Shown here: one piece after another, positions 48,084 to 59,990 of the stretch
Numbering within the stretch: the first letter of the stretch is position 1
Layout of the letters: the number at the start of each line of letters is the position of its first letter
Assembly (NCBI RefSeq): GCF_036227205.1
Contig: NZ_CP109442.1
Coordinates: forward strand, 1,612,001-1,676,000
Reading direction: 5' to 3'
DNA: 64,000 bases
Source: Amycolatopsis sp. NBC_01480
GTDB lineage: Bacteria; Actinomycetota; Actinomycetes; Mycobacteriales; Pseudonocardiaceae
The notes under the pieces: generated by a model
The model's database searches: none
Seen by the model: only the letters and a program-made list of their open reading frames with translations
What the model was told of the DNA's origin: nothing
Translations under genes and position numbers: made by a program

Positions 48084-49097
48084 TTGGCGCGAGGCGACTG
48101 GAGCAAGCTGGACGAATCCGATGTGCGGGTCCGTCCCGGCAAGGGCACCAGGCCGCGCAGCAAGCGCCGCCCCGAGCACGCCGACGCCGTCACCGCGATG
48201 GTGGTCGGCAAGGACCGGGGCCGCTGGACCTGCGCGATCGACGCCGACCCGGACCAGCTCGTGACGGCCATGCGCGCCCGCGAGATGGGCCGCGTCTCGG
48301 TGGTCGTGGGTGACATGGTGGGCGTGGTCGGCGACGTCTCGGGCAAGCCGGACACGCTCGCCCGAATCATCCGCGTCGACGAGCGCTCCAGCGTGCTGCG
48401 CCGCACAGCCGACGACACCGACCCGTACGAGCGGGTGGTGGTCGCGAACGCCGCGCAGCTGCTGATCGTGACGTCGCTGGCCGACCCGCCGCCGCGGACC
48501 GGGTTCATCGACCGCTGCCTCGTCGCCTGTTACGCGGGCGGGGTGGAACCCGTGCTGTGCCTGACCAAAGCCGATCTGGCGAGCCCGGACGAGCTGCTCG
48601 CCGGCTACGCGGGGCTCGACGTGCCCGCCGTCGTCACCCGGCACGACGAGAAGCCCGAAGGCCTCGCGGAACGGCTGGAAGGCCGCGTGACGGCGCTGGT
48701 CGGGCACTCCGGCGTCGGCAAGTCCACGCTGGTCAACCGCCTGGTGCCGGACGCTTACCTGGCGACCGGCGACGTGAGCGCGGTCGGCAAGGGCCGGCAC
48801 ACCTCCGTCGCGGCCGTCGCGCTGCCGCTCCCCCTGGCCGGCGGCGGCTGGGTGGTCGACACCCCGGGCATCCGCTCGTTCGGGCTGGCCCACGTGACCA
48901 GCGACGACATCGTCAAGGCGTTCGAGGAGTTCGCCGAGGCCGCCGAGGAGTGCCCGACCAACTGCGGCCACCTCGGCCCGCCCGAGGACCCGGACTGCGC
49001 GCTGGACGACGTCGTCACCGACGGCCGCGCGGGCGCCGACCGGCTGGCCTCGCTGCGCCGGCTGCTCACTTCACGCGCGGGCACGCTCGAGACGTGA
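48084..49097 (+). CDS. rsgA: ribosome small-subunit-dependent GTPase RsgA
   Basis: A circularly permuted GTPase of about 337 residues that matures the 30S subunit. In sequence order it has the G4 motif CLTKADL, then G1 GHSGVGKSTLVNR and G3 DTPGIRSFGL, and a C-terminal zinc cluster CPTNCGHLGPPEDPDC. TTG 48084 starts the usual ARGDWSKLDESDVRVRPGKG; the GTG at 48075 has its Shine-Dalgarno almost touching. Orthologous to Rv3228. In M. tuberculosis aroA lies between this gene and the SRAP gene; here only 115 bp separate them. Confidence 0.93.
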   Translation: MARGDWSKLDESDVRVRPGKGTRPRSKRRPEHADAVTAMVVGKDRGRWTCAIDADPDQLVTAMRAREMGRVSVVVGDMVGVVGDVSGKPDTLARIIRVDERSSVLRRTADDTDPYERVVVANAAQLLIVTSLADPPPRTGFIDRCLVACYAGGVEPVLCLTKADLASPDELLAGYAGLDVPAVVTRHDEKPEGLAERLEGRVTALVGHSGVGKSTLVNRLVPDAYLATGDVSAVGKGRHTSVAAVALPLPLAGGGWVVDTPGIRSFGLAHVTSDDIVKAFEEFAEAAEECPTNCGHLGPPEDPDCALDDVVTDGRAGADRLASLRRLLTSRAGTLET

Positions 49098-49185
49098 CGT
49101 ACATCGTTTTGCACGAAAACGGTGTAACCGCTCCCTCTGTCCGGCGATACTGCGGGTGAAAACGACCTTTCACAGGGGGAGAAGC

Positions 49186-50067
49186 ATGCGCAAGACCACT
49201 TTCGCCGTCGCCGCGGGCGCCGCGCTGGCACTCGTGCTGACGGGCTGTGGGGCGAAGAGCGAGTCCGGCACCGCCTCGGCCGGCGGCGCCAAGCCGGAGC
49301 TGGGGCTGGCGGCGCCGTTCGGCAACGTGCTGGAGCTCGCGAGCGCGGCGAAGCAGGGCACGGAGAAGTCGAAGTCCGCGAAGATGTCCATGGAGATGGC
49401 GGCCGGCGGCAAGACCGAGTCCATGCAGGGCGCGATGTCGTTCAACGGCGCGGACTCCGCGTTCACCATGACGATGACGGGCGCGGAAGGCCCGACCGAG
49501 ATGCGCTACGTCGACAAGACGCTGTACATGAAGGTGCCCGCGAGCGAGGCGTCGCAGTTCGGCACCGCCAAGGCGTGGCTGAAGATCTCGCCGGACGCCA
49601 CGGACCCGCTTTCGCAGGCGTTCAGCAAGGCGATGTCGCAGGCTTCGGAGCAGGGTGACCCGTCGCGGGTGCTGGACCAGGTCGCCAAGGCCGGCCGGAT
49701 CATCAGCTCCGACCAGACCCAGCTCGCCGGCGAGCAGGTCAACCACTACGTGGTGGAGCTGGACGTGGACAAGGCCGTCGACCAGTTCACCGGCCAGCTG
49801 CCGGCCGACGTCAAGGCCAAGATGACCGAGATGCTCAAGGGCAAGAACATCAAGATCCCGGCCGAGCTGTGGCTCAACAAGGACCAGCTGCCCGTTCAGA
49901 TCACCATGGACCAGGGCCCGATGATGCAGGCGATGGGCGCCGGCGCGGCCGGCTCGGGCAAGACCACCGTCAAGTACAGCGACTGGGGCACCCCGGTCGA
50001 CGTGACCGCCCCGCCGGCCGACCAGGTCGGGGACTTCGGCGAGATCGTGAAGAAGCTGGGTCACTGA
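49186..50067 (+). CDS. lipoprotein, LppX/LprG-like (LolA-type fold), paralog 1
   Basis: A 293-residue lipoprotein with the signal RKTTFAVAAGAALALVLTGC (lipobox LTGC). The mature part resembles the actinobacterial LppX/LprAFG-like family, lipid-binding half-barrels on the outer face of the membrane: SKSAKMSMEMAAGG, TEMRYVDKTLYMKVP, KAWLKISP and WGTPVDVTAPPADQV. ATG 49186 has AGGGGGAGA upstream. A second related lipoprotein follows after a strong terminator. Confidence 0.85.
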   Translation: MRKTTFAVAAGAALALVLTGCGAKSESGTASAGGAKPELGLAAPFGNVLELASAAKQGTEKSKSAKMSMEMAAGGKTESMQGAMSFNGADSAFTMTMTGAEGPTEMRYVDKTLYMKVPASEASQFGTAKAWLKISPDATDPLSQAFSKAMSQASEQGDPSRVLDQVAKAGRIISSDQTQLAGEQVNHYVVELDVDKAVDQFTGQLPADVKAKMTEMLKGKNIKIPAELWLNKDQLPVQITMDQGPMMQAMGAGAAGSGKTTVKYSDWGTPVDVTAPPADQVGDFGEIVKKLGH

Positions 50068-50082
50068 CCCATTCCGCGTAAG

Positions 50083-50116
50083 AGTGGGTCCCCCGAACGG
50101 GTTCGGGGGACCCACT
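50083..50116 (+). terminator. intrinsic terminator between the two lipoprotein genes
   Basis: A perfect 16-bp stem, AGTGGGTCCCCCGAAC and its complement, a 2-base GG loop, and TTTT four bases beyond the stem. It separates the two lipoprotein genes. Confidence 0.88.
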
Positions 50117-50161
50117 GTGCTTTTGTAGGGTCTCTTTCCGCCGGTCAGGACGGGGTTCCGG

Positions 50162-50935
50162 ATGCGCAGGACGGCCTTGGCCCTCGGTGCCGTACTCGCC
50201 GTGACCCTCACCGGCGCCTGCTCCGGCAACTCGGCGCCGCTGTTCTCCGACGCCCGCGCGCTCGCCGACGCGGCCTCGGCCGCCACCGTCGCCGGGCACT
50301 CGGCGAAGTTCACCACCGACGTCGCGGCGGGGACTCTCGTTTCGCACGGGCAGGGGCAGGCGAAGTTCGCGGCGGACGGCACTTCCCTGGTGATGACCAC
50401 GGACTACATCGGCGAGCCGCTGGAACTGCGGCTGGTGGCCGGGCAGCTGTACGCGAAGGTCCCGGAGGGCTCGCGCGACCAGGTGACCGGCGGGAAGCCG
50501 TGGGTGAAGGTGTCCCCCGACGGCAGCGACCCGTTCTCCCAGGTGCTCGGCGGCAGCCTCGTGCAGCTGACCGAGCAGAACGACCCGGCGCGCACGCTCG
50601 CGCAGGTCCGCACGGCGGGGACCCTCGCCTCCGGCGAGCGGACCCAGCTCGACGGCGTCGGCGCCGAGCACTACCGGGTGGACGTCGACCTGGCGAAACT
50701 CGGCTCGGAGCTGCCCGCCGGACTGCCGCCGGGCAGCGTGGCGCCCGGCACGAAAGTCCCCCTCGAACTGTGGCTCGACGCGGCGCACCGGCCGTTGCAG
50801 CTGGTGCTGGACCTGTCTCCGATCCTCAAGGGGGCTGAGGGAGCCCGGATCACCGCGCGTTACAGCGCTTGGGGCTCGCCGGTGGACGTCCAGGCTCCCG
50901 CTGCCGACCAGCTGGGCGCGTTCGCCGGCAGCTGA
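50162..50935 (+). CDS. lipoprotein, LppX/LprG-like, paralog 2
   Basis: A 257-residue lipoprotein related to the preceding one, with a signal ending in TLTGAC (lipobox). Shared segments are GHSAKFTTDVAAGTLV, RLVAGQLYAKVPEGS, KPWVKVSPDGSDPFSQVLGG, LARTAGT-like ARTLAQVRTAGT, and WGSPVDVQAPAADQLG. The C-terminal WGSPVDV and the WVKVSP/WLKISP blocks align with paralog 1. The two probably arose by duplication and bind lipids or lipoglycans. Confidence 0.83.
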   Translation: MRRTALALGAVLAVTLTGACSGNSAPLFSDARALADAASAATVAGHSAKFTTDVAAGTLVSHGQGQAKFAADGTSLVMTTDYIGEPLELRLVAGQLYAKVPEGSRDQVTGGKPWVKVSPDGSDPFSQVLGGSLVQLTEQNDPARTLAQVRTAGTLASGERTQLDGVGAEHYRVDVDLAKLGSELPAGLPPGSVAPGTKVPLELWLDAAHRPLQLVLDLSPILKGAEGARITARYSAWGSPVDVQAPAADQLGAFAGS

Positions 50936-50953
50936 CCGGCTTCGGGGAACGGG

Positions 50954-51445
50954 TTACAGCAGCTCCAGGAAAAACGGCAGCTCCTGCGGTGCGTACCAGG
51001 CCAGCTCGTGGTCTTCCGCGTCGCCGAGGGCGAACTCGGCGTCCTCGTCACCCAGGTCGGCGGCGTCGATCACGTCGGCCGCCGCGGCGACGGCCTCGGT
51101 GGCCTCCGGCGCGTCCACGTGGATGGCGGCGATCTGCGCCAGCGGCACCGGGCCGTCGAGGCGCACCACGGGCGCGTCCAGGTCCGAGCGCAGCGTCACG
51201 TTGTCGACGTCGGCGGATACGACGACGCGGCGTGGCTCCGCCTTCTCCTCCGCCGCGATCAGGCGGATCGACGCGCGCGCTGCGTCGAGGAGCGCGGCGT
51301 ACTCCAGCTCTTCGTCGGAGCCGCTGACGTACGCCTCGCGCAGCGCGGGCGTCAGCGCGAATCCCGTGCCGCTGCGGGCGCGGAACTCGCCGTTCGCTTC
51401 GAGGTCACGGAGCATCGCGATCGTCGCGGGGAGATAAACCCTCAC
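50954..51445 (-). CDS. DUF6912-family conserved protein
   Basis: A 163-residue soluble protein of the DUF6912 type, with VRVYLPATIAMLRDLEANGE, TGFALTPALREAY and a long acidic C-terminus (DLGDEDAEFALGDAEDHELAWY). Close relatives lie in the same place in Pseudonocardiaceae and Mycobacterium. GTG 51445 overlaps the WS/DGAT stop (GTGA), so it is co-translated. Function unknown. Confidence 0.75.
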   Translation of the reverse strand: MRVYLPATIAMLRDLEANGEFRARSGTGFALTPALREAYVSGSDEELEYAALLDAARASIRLIAAEEKAEPRRVVVSADVDNVTLRSDLDAPVVRLDGPVPLAQIAAIHVDAPEATEAVAAAADVIDAADLGDEDAEFALGDAEDHELAWYAPQELPFFLELL

Positions 51446-52848
51446 CAGTGCGCACCCTTCAGTTCTTCCAGCGCTTCCTCGATCATCCCGCCGAGCAGCC
51501 CGATGTCGAACGCGGCCTTGCGGTCGCCGTTGAGTCCGAAGTAGACACCGCCGTGGTAGGACGTGACCCCGATCGCCAGCGCCTGGGTGCGCATCAGCGG
51601 CATCACGGGGAACATCTCCACCAGTCTCGCCTCCCCCGCGTACATCGGCACCTGCGGCCCCGGCGAGTTGGTGACCATCACGTTGAAGATGCGCCCGGAC
51701 AGCGATCCGGCGGCCCGCGCGCCGAGCGAGTGCAGCGTCGCCGGCGCGAACCCGCCGACCTTCAGCAGCCCGCGCGCGGCCACCGAGCGGCCGGACTCCA
51801 GGTGCTCGGAGATGGCGTGCCCGATGTGCTGCAGCCGCAGCACGGCGTTGGGCTCCCCCACCGGCAGGTCGATGAGGAACGCCGCCACCTGGTTGCCGAC
51901 CAGCGCGGGCGTGGAGAACTCGGCCGTTTCGGCGTCTCGCACGGCCATCGGCACCAGCGCGCGGACGGTGGTCGTCGGGGTCAGGCTCGAACCGCGCGAG
52001 AGCAGCCATTCGCGCAGGGCGCCGGTGATGGCCGCGAGGACCACGTCGTTCACCGTGCCGCCGTGCTCGGCGCGGACCTTGCGGAAGTCCTCCAGCCGCG
52101 TGCGCACCACGGAGAACAGCCGGCCGCCGGACACGCGCACGTTCAGCGGCCCGGACGGCGCCGGGCTCACCACCGTGCGCAGCGTCGACGCGACGCCACC
52201 GAGGGTTTCGGCCACCTTGCCCAGCGAAGCGACGGCGTCGTCCGCGGCCGAGCGCACGTTCTCCACCAGCTCGGTCGGGCGTTGCACGGTCTCGGTGACG
52301 GCGTCGAGCACCAGCTGCGCCCGGCTCGGCTCGCGCCGGGGCGTCCAGGTGTCCTCGAACGGCTCCGGCGGCGCCGGGCGCGCGTCCAGGATGAGCTGGC
52401 CGAGGTCGATCGTGCCGATTCCGTCCACAACGGACTGGTGCGTTTTCGTCACCAGCGCCACGCGGTCGCCGGACAGCCCCTCGACGAAGTACGCCTCCCA
52501 CAGCGGCCGCTCGGGCGCCAGCCGTCGCGAGATCAGGCGCGCGACCAGGTCGAACAGCTGCTCGTCGGTCCCCGGCTGCGGCAGCGCGGAACGTCGGACG
52601 TGGTAGTTGAGGTCGAAGTCGGTGTCGTCCACCCACACCGGGCGCGCGAGGTGGCCGGGCACCGTCAGCACCCGCTGGCGGTACCGCGGCAGGAACGCCA
52701 GCCGCGCGCCGATCAGGTCCAGCAGCTGCCCGTAGTCGAACCCGGTGCGCGGCCGCTCGAAGATCGCCACGCTGCCGACGTGCATCGGGGTCGCGTGGTC
52801 CTCGACGTACAGGAAGGAGGCGTCCAGCGCGGACAGGCGGTCGGGCAT
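51442..52848 (-). CDS. wax ester synthase/diacylglycerol acyltransferase (WS/DGAT) with variant HQxxxDG motif
   Basis: A 468-residue acyltransferase of the WS/DGAT (Tgs) family that makes triacylglycerol or wax ester from acyl-CoA. The start MPDRLSALDASFLYVED is typical, as are PRYRQRV, RPLWEAYFVEGL and, near the C-terminus, VTNSPGPQVPMY and SYHGGVYFGLN. The catalytic motif is H137-Q138-S-V-V-D-G rather than HHxxxDG, so the second His, normally catalytic, is Gln. ATG 52848 has AAGGA upstream. Position matches Tgs genes Rv3233c/Rv3234c. Confidence 0.9.
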   Translation of the reverse strand: MPDRLSALDASFLYVEDHATPMHVGSVAIFERPRTGFDYGQLLDLIGARLAFLPRYRQRVLTVPGHLARPVWVDDTDFDLNYHVRRSALPQPGTDEQLFDLVARLISRRLAPERPLWEAYFVEGLSGDRVALVTKTHQSVVDGIGTIDLGQLILDARPAPPEPFEDTWTPRREPSRAQLVLDAVTETVQRPTELVENVRSAADDAVASLGKVAETLGGVASTLRTVVSPAPSGPLNVRVSGGRLFSVVRTRLEDFRKVRAEHGGTVNDVVLAAITGALREWLLSRGSSLTPTTTVRALVPMAVRDAETAEFSTPALVGNQVAAFLIDLPVGEPNAVLRLQHIGHAISEHLESGRSVAARGLLKVGGFAPATLHSLGARAAGSLSGRIFNVMVTNSPGPQVPMYAGEARLVEMFPVMPLMRTQALAIGVTSYHGGVYFGLNGDRKAAFDIGLLGGMIEEALEELKGAHW

Positions 52849-52882
52849 GAGCCGATCCTTACACAGTGCGAGACTGGCTCGC

Positions 52883-53647
52883 GTGGGTGATGACGAGGCG
52901 GTTTCGCCGAAAGACCGGTTCCTGACCGTGTACGGGCGCAAGCCGGTGCTCGAGGCGCTGGCGGACACCGCTCTCGAGGTCGACAAGGTGATCCTCGCCG
53001 ACACCGCGCGCGGCCCGGGCGCCACGGAAATCCAGCGCGCGGCGAAGGCGGCCGGCGTGCCGGTCCAGCGCGCGAGCGCACACCGGGTGAAAGTGCTGGC
53101 CGGCAACGGCAAACAGGACCAGGGCGTCCTCGCCGACGTCGTCGCCCCGCGGATGCGCTCCCTCGCCGCAGCACTGGACGACCGCCGCCCACCCGCGCGC
53201 GTCCTGCTGCTCGACGGCATCACGACGCCGGCGAACGTCGGCATGATCCTCCGCACAGCCACCGCGGCCGGGTTGGAGGGAGTGGTCGTGCCACGTCGGG
53301 GCGTCGCCGCGCTGGATCCCCTGGTGGTCAAGGCTTCCGCGGGCGTCGCATTCCGCGCCCCGGTGCTGCGTTGCGGCAGCGCGCGCGAAGCGGCGGAGTT
53401 GCTGACGGAGGCGGGGTACAGCCTGTACGCACTGGGCGCCTCCGCGAAGACGACGCTGTATGACGCGGAATTGCCTCAGCGTGCGGCCTTTGTTCTTGGC
53501 GCGGAGACCGCGGGGGTCGGCGAGGAGGTCGGCGAGCTGGTGACGGAATGGCTGTCGATTCCGATGCCTGGTGATGTTGAATCGCTGAATGTCTCGGCCG
53601 CGGCGGCGGTGCTGTCGTTCGAACTGGTGCGGCGCGCGGTCGGCTGA
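52883..53647 (+). CDS. TrmH/SpoU-family RNA 2'-O-methyltransferase
   Basis: A 254-residue SPOUT methyltransferase acting on tRNA or rRNA ribose. It has an N-terminal substrate-binding domain (VYGRKPVLEALADTALEVDK) and the SpoU motifs DGITTPANVGMILRTATAAG, FVLGAETAGVGEEVGEL and ESLNVSAAAAVLSFELVRR. GTG 52883 is the start. Its 3' end is partly duplicated immediately downstream. Confidence 0.92.
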   Translation: MGDDEAVSPKDRFLTVYGRKPVLEALADTALEVDKVILADTARGPGATEIQRAAKAAGVPVQRASAHRVKVLAGNGKQDQGVLADVVAPRMRSLAAALDDRRPPARVLLLDGITTPANVGMILRTATAAGLEGVVVPRRGVAALDPLVVKASAGVAFRAPVLRCGSAREAAELLTEAGYSLYALGASAKTTLYDAELPQRAAFVLGAETAGVGEEVGELVTEWLSIPMPGDVESLNVSAAAAVLSFELVRRAVG

Positions 53648-53826
53648 ACGGGCGGCTCGTCGAGCTTGGTGGGCACGCTGATGTGGCGGCTTTGCCTCAG
53701 CGCGCGGCCTTCGTTCCGGGTGCCGGAGCCGCGGGCGTCGGCGAGCTGGTGACCGAATGGCTGCCCATCCCGATGCCCGGAGGCGGCCTTGCCGCCGTTC
53801 GAACTGGTTCGGCGCGCCGTCAGGTG
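53648..53826 (+). pseudogene. decayed tandem duplication of the TrmH 3' end and HAD-gene 3' end
   Basis: From 53692 the sequence repeats TrmH codons from LPQRAAFV (first copy at 53472): copy 2 reads LPQRAAFVPGAGAAGVGELVTEW, split as LPQRAAFV then GVGELVTEW, then IPMPG. It has lost four codons, then a block of about 45 bp, and ends again near TGAAC. Conversely, 53648-53691 is a mutated copy of the HAD gene's 3' end (53827 onward). So the junction was tandemly duplicated and each copy kept one gene intact. Confidence 0.75.
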
Positions 53827-54203
53827 AACAAGGCGGCCAGTTCGTCGAGGGTCGCGGGCATGGTGATGTGGTGGATGCCGACCAGTCCGGCGTCGGCGGC
53901 GCCTTGGACGTTTCGGGCGGCGTCGTCGATGAAGACGCAGCTGGCGGCGGAGAGCCCGAGCCGTTCGGCGGCGATGAGGTAGATCTCGCGGTTCGGCTTG
54001 GCGACGCCGACCTCACCGGAGAAGACCAGGGCGTCGAAGTACTCGGACAGCTCGGCCTTCGCCGCGGGACCGGCGCCGGGCGCGTTGGACACGAGCGCGG
54101 TGCGGGTGCCGCGGGCCCGGGCGGTGCGGAGGTAGTCGTAGAGCAGGTGCGCGTCGGGGTCGGTCAGGACACCCGCGTAGTCGACCAGCAACCCTTTGAG
54201 CAC
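53820..54203 (-). CDS. HAD-IA family hydrolase-like protein
   Basis: A compact 127-residue haloacid-dehalogenase-like protein without a cap domain. Motif I is LLVDYAGVLTD: the nucleophile Asp is present but the usual second Asp (DxD) is Ala. Motif II is TALVSNAPG (Ser), motif III is GVAKPNREIY (Lys) and motif IV CVFIDDAARNVQGA. GTG 54203 is the start. It overlaps the duplicated junction at its 3' end. The activity is uncertain given the missing acid/base residue. Confidence 0.85.
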   Translation of the reverse strand: MLKGLLVDYAGVLTDPDAHLLYDYLRTARARGTRTALVSNAPGAGPAAKAELSEYFDALVFSGEVGVAKPNREIYLIAAERLGLSAASCVFIDDAARNVQGAADAGLVGIHHITMPATLDELAALFT

Positions 54204-54357
54204 CCGGCCCACCCTAGCCTCGGCCGGCCGTAGCACAGCCCGTGGACCGCCGGGCCGAGCTTGCGCGGTTTTCCCCGGATCAGGCGCAGTTTGTCGCATT
54301 TTCCGCCTCCCCAGGCCACTACTGACGACGGATCGTCCGAGTTTCGGGGAGGAACAT

Positions 54358-54858
54358 ATGACGATCGACCACCGCATGACCACGCTGGCGCCATTCGAAC
54401 CGGCGCCCCGGCCCCGCCCGGCCCGGAACCGGCCCGAGAGCCGGCCAGTACGCGATCTGCCACCGGCGGACCGCCTGGTCACCCCATTGCCGGAACCGCC
54501 GGACGACCGCCGCCTGACCCAGCGGCTGAACACGATCCTCGAAGTCCTGGGCCGCCGCCGCGCGGCCGCCCAGATCGAGCACCTGGTCGACCCGGCGCTG
54601 TTCGCCCGGCTGCGTGACCATCCGCGCCTGCCCGGCACCCGCCACCGCATCGGCCCGCTCCACGTCTGCCACCCCTCGGACACCGCGATCGAAGCCTGCG
54701 CCACCATCCGCAGCGGCCCGCGAGTCCTCGCCCTGGCAGCACGCTTCCAACAAACGCGATCCGGCTGGGTGTGCATGCGCTTCCACCTGCTGGCCCCGAG
54801 AACCGGCCCGATGCGAGCAGTCCAGCCCGCCGCCCCAGTCCGACGGCTGGCTGCTTGA
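54358..54858 (+). CDS. Rv3235-like / DUF6459 protein
   Basis: A 166-residue protein with an Arg/Pro-rich disordered N-terminus (about 1-45), then a conserved domain with RLNTILEVLGRRRAAAQIEHL, RTRHRIGPLHVCHPSD-like TRHRIGPLHVCHPSD, and RVLALAARFQQTRSGWVC. This matches the Rv3235 family found before secA in Actinobacteria. ATG 54358 has GGGGAGGAA upstream. The last residues merge into the repeat tract that follows. Function unknown. Confidence 0.87.
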   Translation: MTIDHRMTTLAPFEPAPRPRPARNRPESRPVRDLPPADRLVTPLPEPPDDRRLTQRLNTILEVLGRRRAAAQIEHLVDPALFARLRDHPRLPGTRHRIGPLHVCHPSDTAIEACATIRSGPRVLALAARFQQTRSGWVCMRFHLLAPRTGPMRAVQPAAPVRRLAA

Positions 54859-55576
54859 GCAACTCGGCGGCTGGCTCTCCGAGTCGGCCTTGGGTGGGCG
54901 GCGCCCTGCTGCCCACCCGGTTCGGCGGCTGGCCGCCCGAACAGCTCGACGGCTAGCCGCTCGAGCCGGCCTCAGGCAGGCAGTCCAGCCCTCCGCACCG
55001 CAGAGTGGTCGGCCGCCAGAGCAGTTCGACGGCCAGCCACCTGAGTCGGCCATAGGCGGACACAGCCAGCACAGCAGCCGGCCGCCAGAGCAGTCGGCCT
55101 TGAGCGGCGGTCCCGCCGACACAGCCGTTGTGGCGGGTCACCTGAGCAGCTCGGCGGCCGGCCTTCTGACTCGGTATCGAGCGGGCAGTCCAGCCCGCCA
55201 CACCGGTACATCAGTCTGAGGCCTGAGCACGTCAGCGGCCAACCGCCCTGAGGCGGTCTTGGGCGGGCCCGCTTGAGGGGCGAGATGCCCGGCCGCCGTA
55301 TCGGTGCGGCGGCCGGGCTCTTGAGCTGAGGGCGCGGCCGATCGTTCGTGTGCAGGCGGGTCCAGCCACGGCTCGGCTCACGCTCGTCACCGGGCCATGG
55401 GGCCGTTCACGCCAGCCCGGGTCCAGGCACGGCTCACGTTCGCCGCCGAGGGCAGGGGCGTTCGGGCCAAAGCCGGGCCTAGCCAGGGCTCGCGTTCGCC
55501 GGTCGGGACGGGGCGGCGGGGTCGCTGCGGCCGAGCGCGCCGCAGGCGAATCGGGACAGGGGTCCTGAAAAACCGG
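54856..55576. repeat. degenerate repeat tract, about 720 bp, no gene
   Basis: At least four decayed units start GAGCAGTTCGACGGCCAGCC-like at about 54856, 54938, 55018 and 55144 (about 60-125 bp apart), with a fifth partial at 55087. CAGTCCAGCC recurs at about 54827, 54980 and 55187. A second family, GGTCCAGCCACGGCTC-like with CACG(C/T)TCG, occurs three times between about 55360 and 55510. Short frames crossing it are not conserved in character. Confidence 0.65.
55287..55318 (+). terminator. strong hairpin within the repeat tract
   Basis: Perfect 12-bp arms GCCCGGCCGCCG and CGGCGGCCGGGC with an 8-base loop, followed by TCTTGAG. It may end transcripts from the Rv3235-like gene or from the P450 on the other strand. 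Confidence 0.6.
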
Positions 55577-56803
55577 TCAGCTGGTCGAAACCGGCAGGCT
55601 CGCGAGGCCGCGCAAAGTGGTCATCGGGCCCCAGGACGGGGCGCCCGCGAGGCGGAGCGAAGGGACCCGACGCGCGAGCGTGCGGAAGACGATCCGGCCC
55701 TCCAAGCGGGCCAACGGCGCGCCGAGGCAGAAGTGGATGCCCTGGCCGAACGCGAGGTGGCGGCCGGGTTCGCGGGATGGGTCGAAGCGGTCCGGGTTCG
55801 GGTGGCCGGCCGGGTCGCGGTTGGCTGCGCCGATCAGGACGATCGCCTGCCATCCCTCGTCCACCTCGAAGCCGCCGACAGAGGTGTCACGCAAGGCTAT
55901 GCGCGAAGTGAGCTGCACGGGCGAGTCATAGCGCAGTACCTCTTCGACGGCCGGCTCCGCCAGCTCGCCTGCGGGGCCCAGGGCGCCGAGGCCGGCCGGG
56001 GCACGCAGCAACGCCAGCACGCCGTTGCCGATCAGGTTGGTGGTGGTTTCGTGGCCGGCGACCAGCAGCAGCGTCAGGGTGACGAGCAGTTCGCCCTCGC
56101 TGAGCTTGTCGCCCGCGTCCGAGACCGTGACCAAGTCGGACAGCAGGTCCTGGCCCGGGGAGCGACGGCGTTCGGCCGCCAGATCCCGGAAATACGCGAC
56201 GAACTCGCGGCGGGCGCGCACCGCCGCCGTACGGTCGGCCTCCGACAGCAGGAAATCCGGGTCGACCGCTCGCGCCATGGCGTGGGACCAAGCGGCGAAA
56301 CGCTCGCGGTCGGCCAGTGGGACGCCCAGCATCTCGCTGATCACCTCGACCGGCAGCGGCGCCGCTAGCGCGGGCATCAGATCGCCCTCGCCCGCGTCGA
56401 GCAAGTCGGTGACCAGGCGGTCGGCGATCGCCTCGATGCGGGGGGCCAGCCGCTCCACCGTGCGCGGCGTGAACGCCTTCGACACCAGCCGTCGCAGCCG
56501 GGTGTGGTCCGGCGGGTTCAGGCCGAGGAACGCCCGTACCACCCGGCCGTTTTCGTCCACCGGCTCGTCGGCGTCGCGCTCTGACGGGTCCAGCAGCTCC
56601 GGCTCGGGATGGCCGAACGCCGGGTCGCGCACCAGCTCGGTGGCCTCGGCCAAGCCGCTCACCACCAGCGAGCCCGGCGCCAGCTCGGTGACCGCCGACC
56701 GCTCGCGCCACCGCCCGTACAACGGATAGGGATCCGCCTTGTGCTCGGGCGCGAACATCGCCGTGAGTTCCTGCGGATCCGCTCGCACGGGCGCGGTGGT
56801 CAC
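55577..56803 (-). CDS. cytochrome P450
   Basis: A 408-residue soluble actinobacterial P450. The I-helix oxygen-binding motif is [13 protein letters not shown] (about 246-258), the K-helix ExxR is EEVLRYDSP, and the haem loop is [15 protein letters not shown] with the Cys ligand. GTG 56803 has GAGGAGGGG upstream. No ferredoxin or reductase is adjacent, and the substrate is unknown. Same strand as secA, 73 bp downstream of it. Confidence 0.93.
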   Translation of the reverse strand: MTTAPVRADPQELTAMFAPEHKADPYPLYGRWRERSAVTELAPGSLVVSGLAEATELVRDPAFGHPEPELLDPSERDADEPVDENGRVVRAFLGLNPPDHTRLRRLVSKAFTPRTVERLAPRIEAIADRLVTDLLDAGEGDLMPALAAPLPVEVISEMLGVPLADRERFAAWSHAMARAVDPDFLLSEADRTAAVRARREFVAYFRDLAAERRRSPGQDLLSDLVTVSDAGDKLSEGELLVTLTLLLVAGHETTTNLIGNGVLALLRAPAGLGALGPAGELAEPAVEEVLRYDSPVQLTSRIALRDTSVGGFEVDEGWQAIVLIGAANRDPAGHPNPDRFDPSREPGRHLAFGQGIHFCLGAPLARLEGRIVFRTLARRVPSLRLAGAPSWGPMTTLRGLASLPVSTS

Positions 56804-56876
56804 TGGCGTCCCCTCCTCAACCAGCTCGGAAAAAGCCGCGGGCCGTCCGATGTGGACGGCCCGCAGTTCTGCAAGG

Positions 56877-59807
<2,931 letters not shown>

Positions 59808-59990
59808 CCGGTCGACCTCACTAGCTGATCTCGATCGCACCCGAGCCGGTCCCGGGCAATCTGGGCACGGCGGCGCCCGAGTGCGTCGCCGTCGTCTGAC
59901 CCCATCGTAGGGAACACGGCGCGGTCCGTGCACGCACGTGCTCGCCAAAGGCCACGAAAAGCCCCGGTGACACCCTACCTTCGACGTGCG

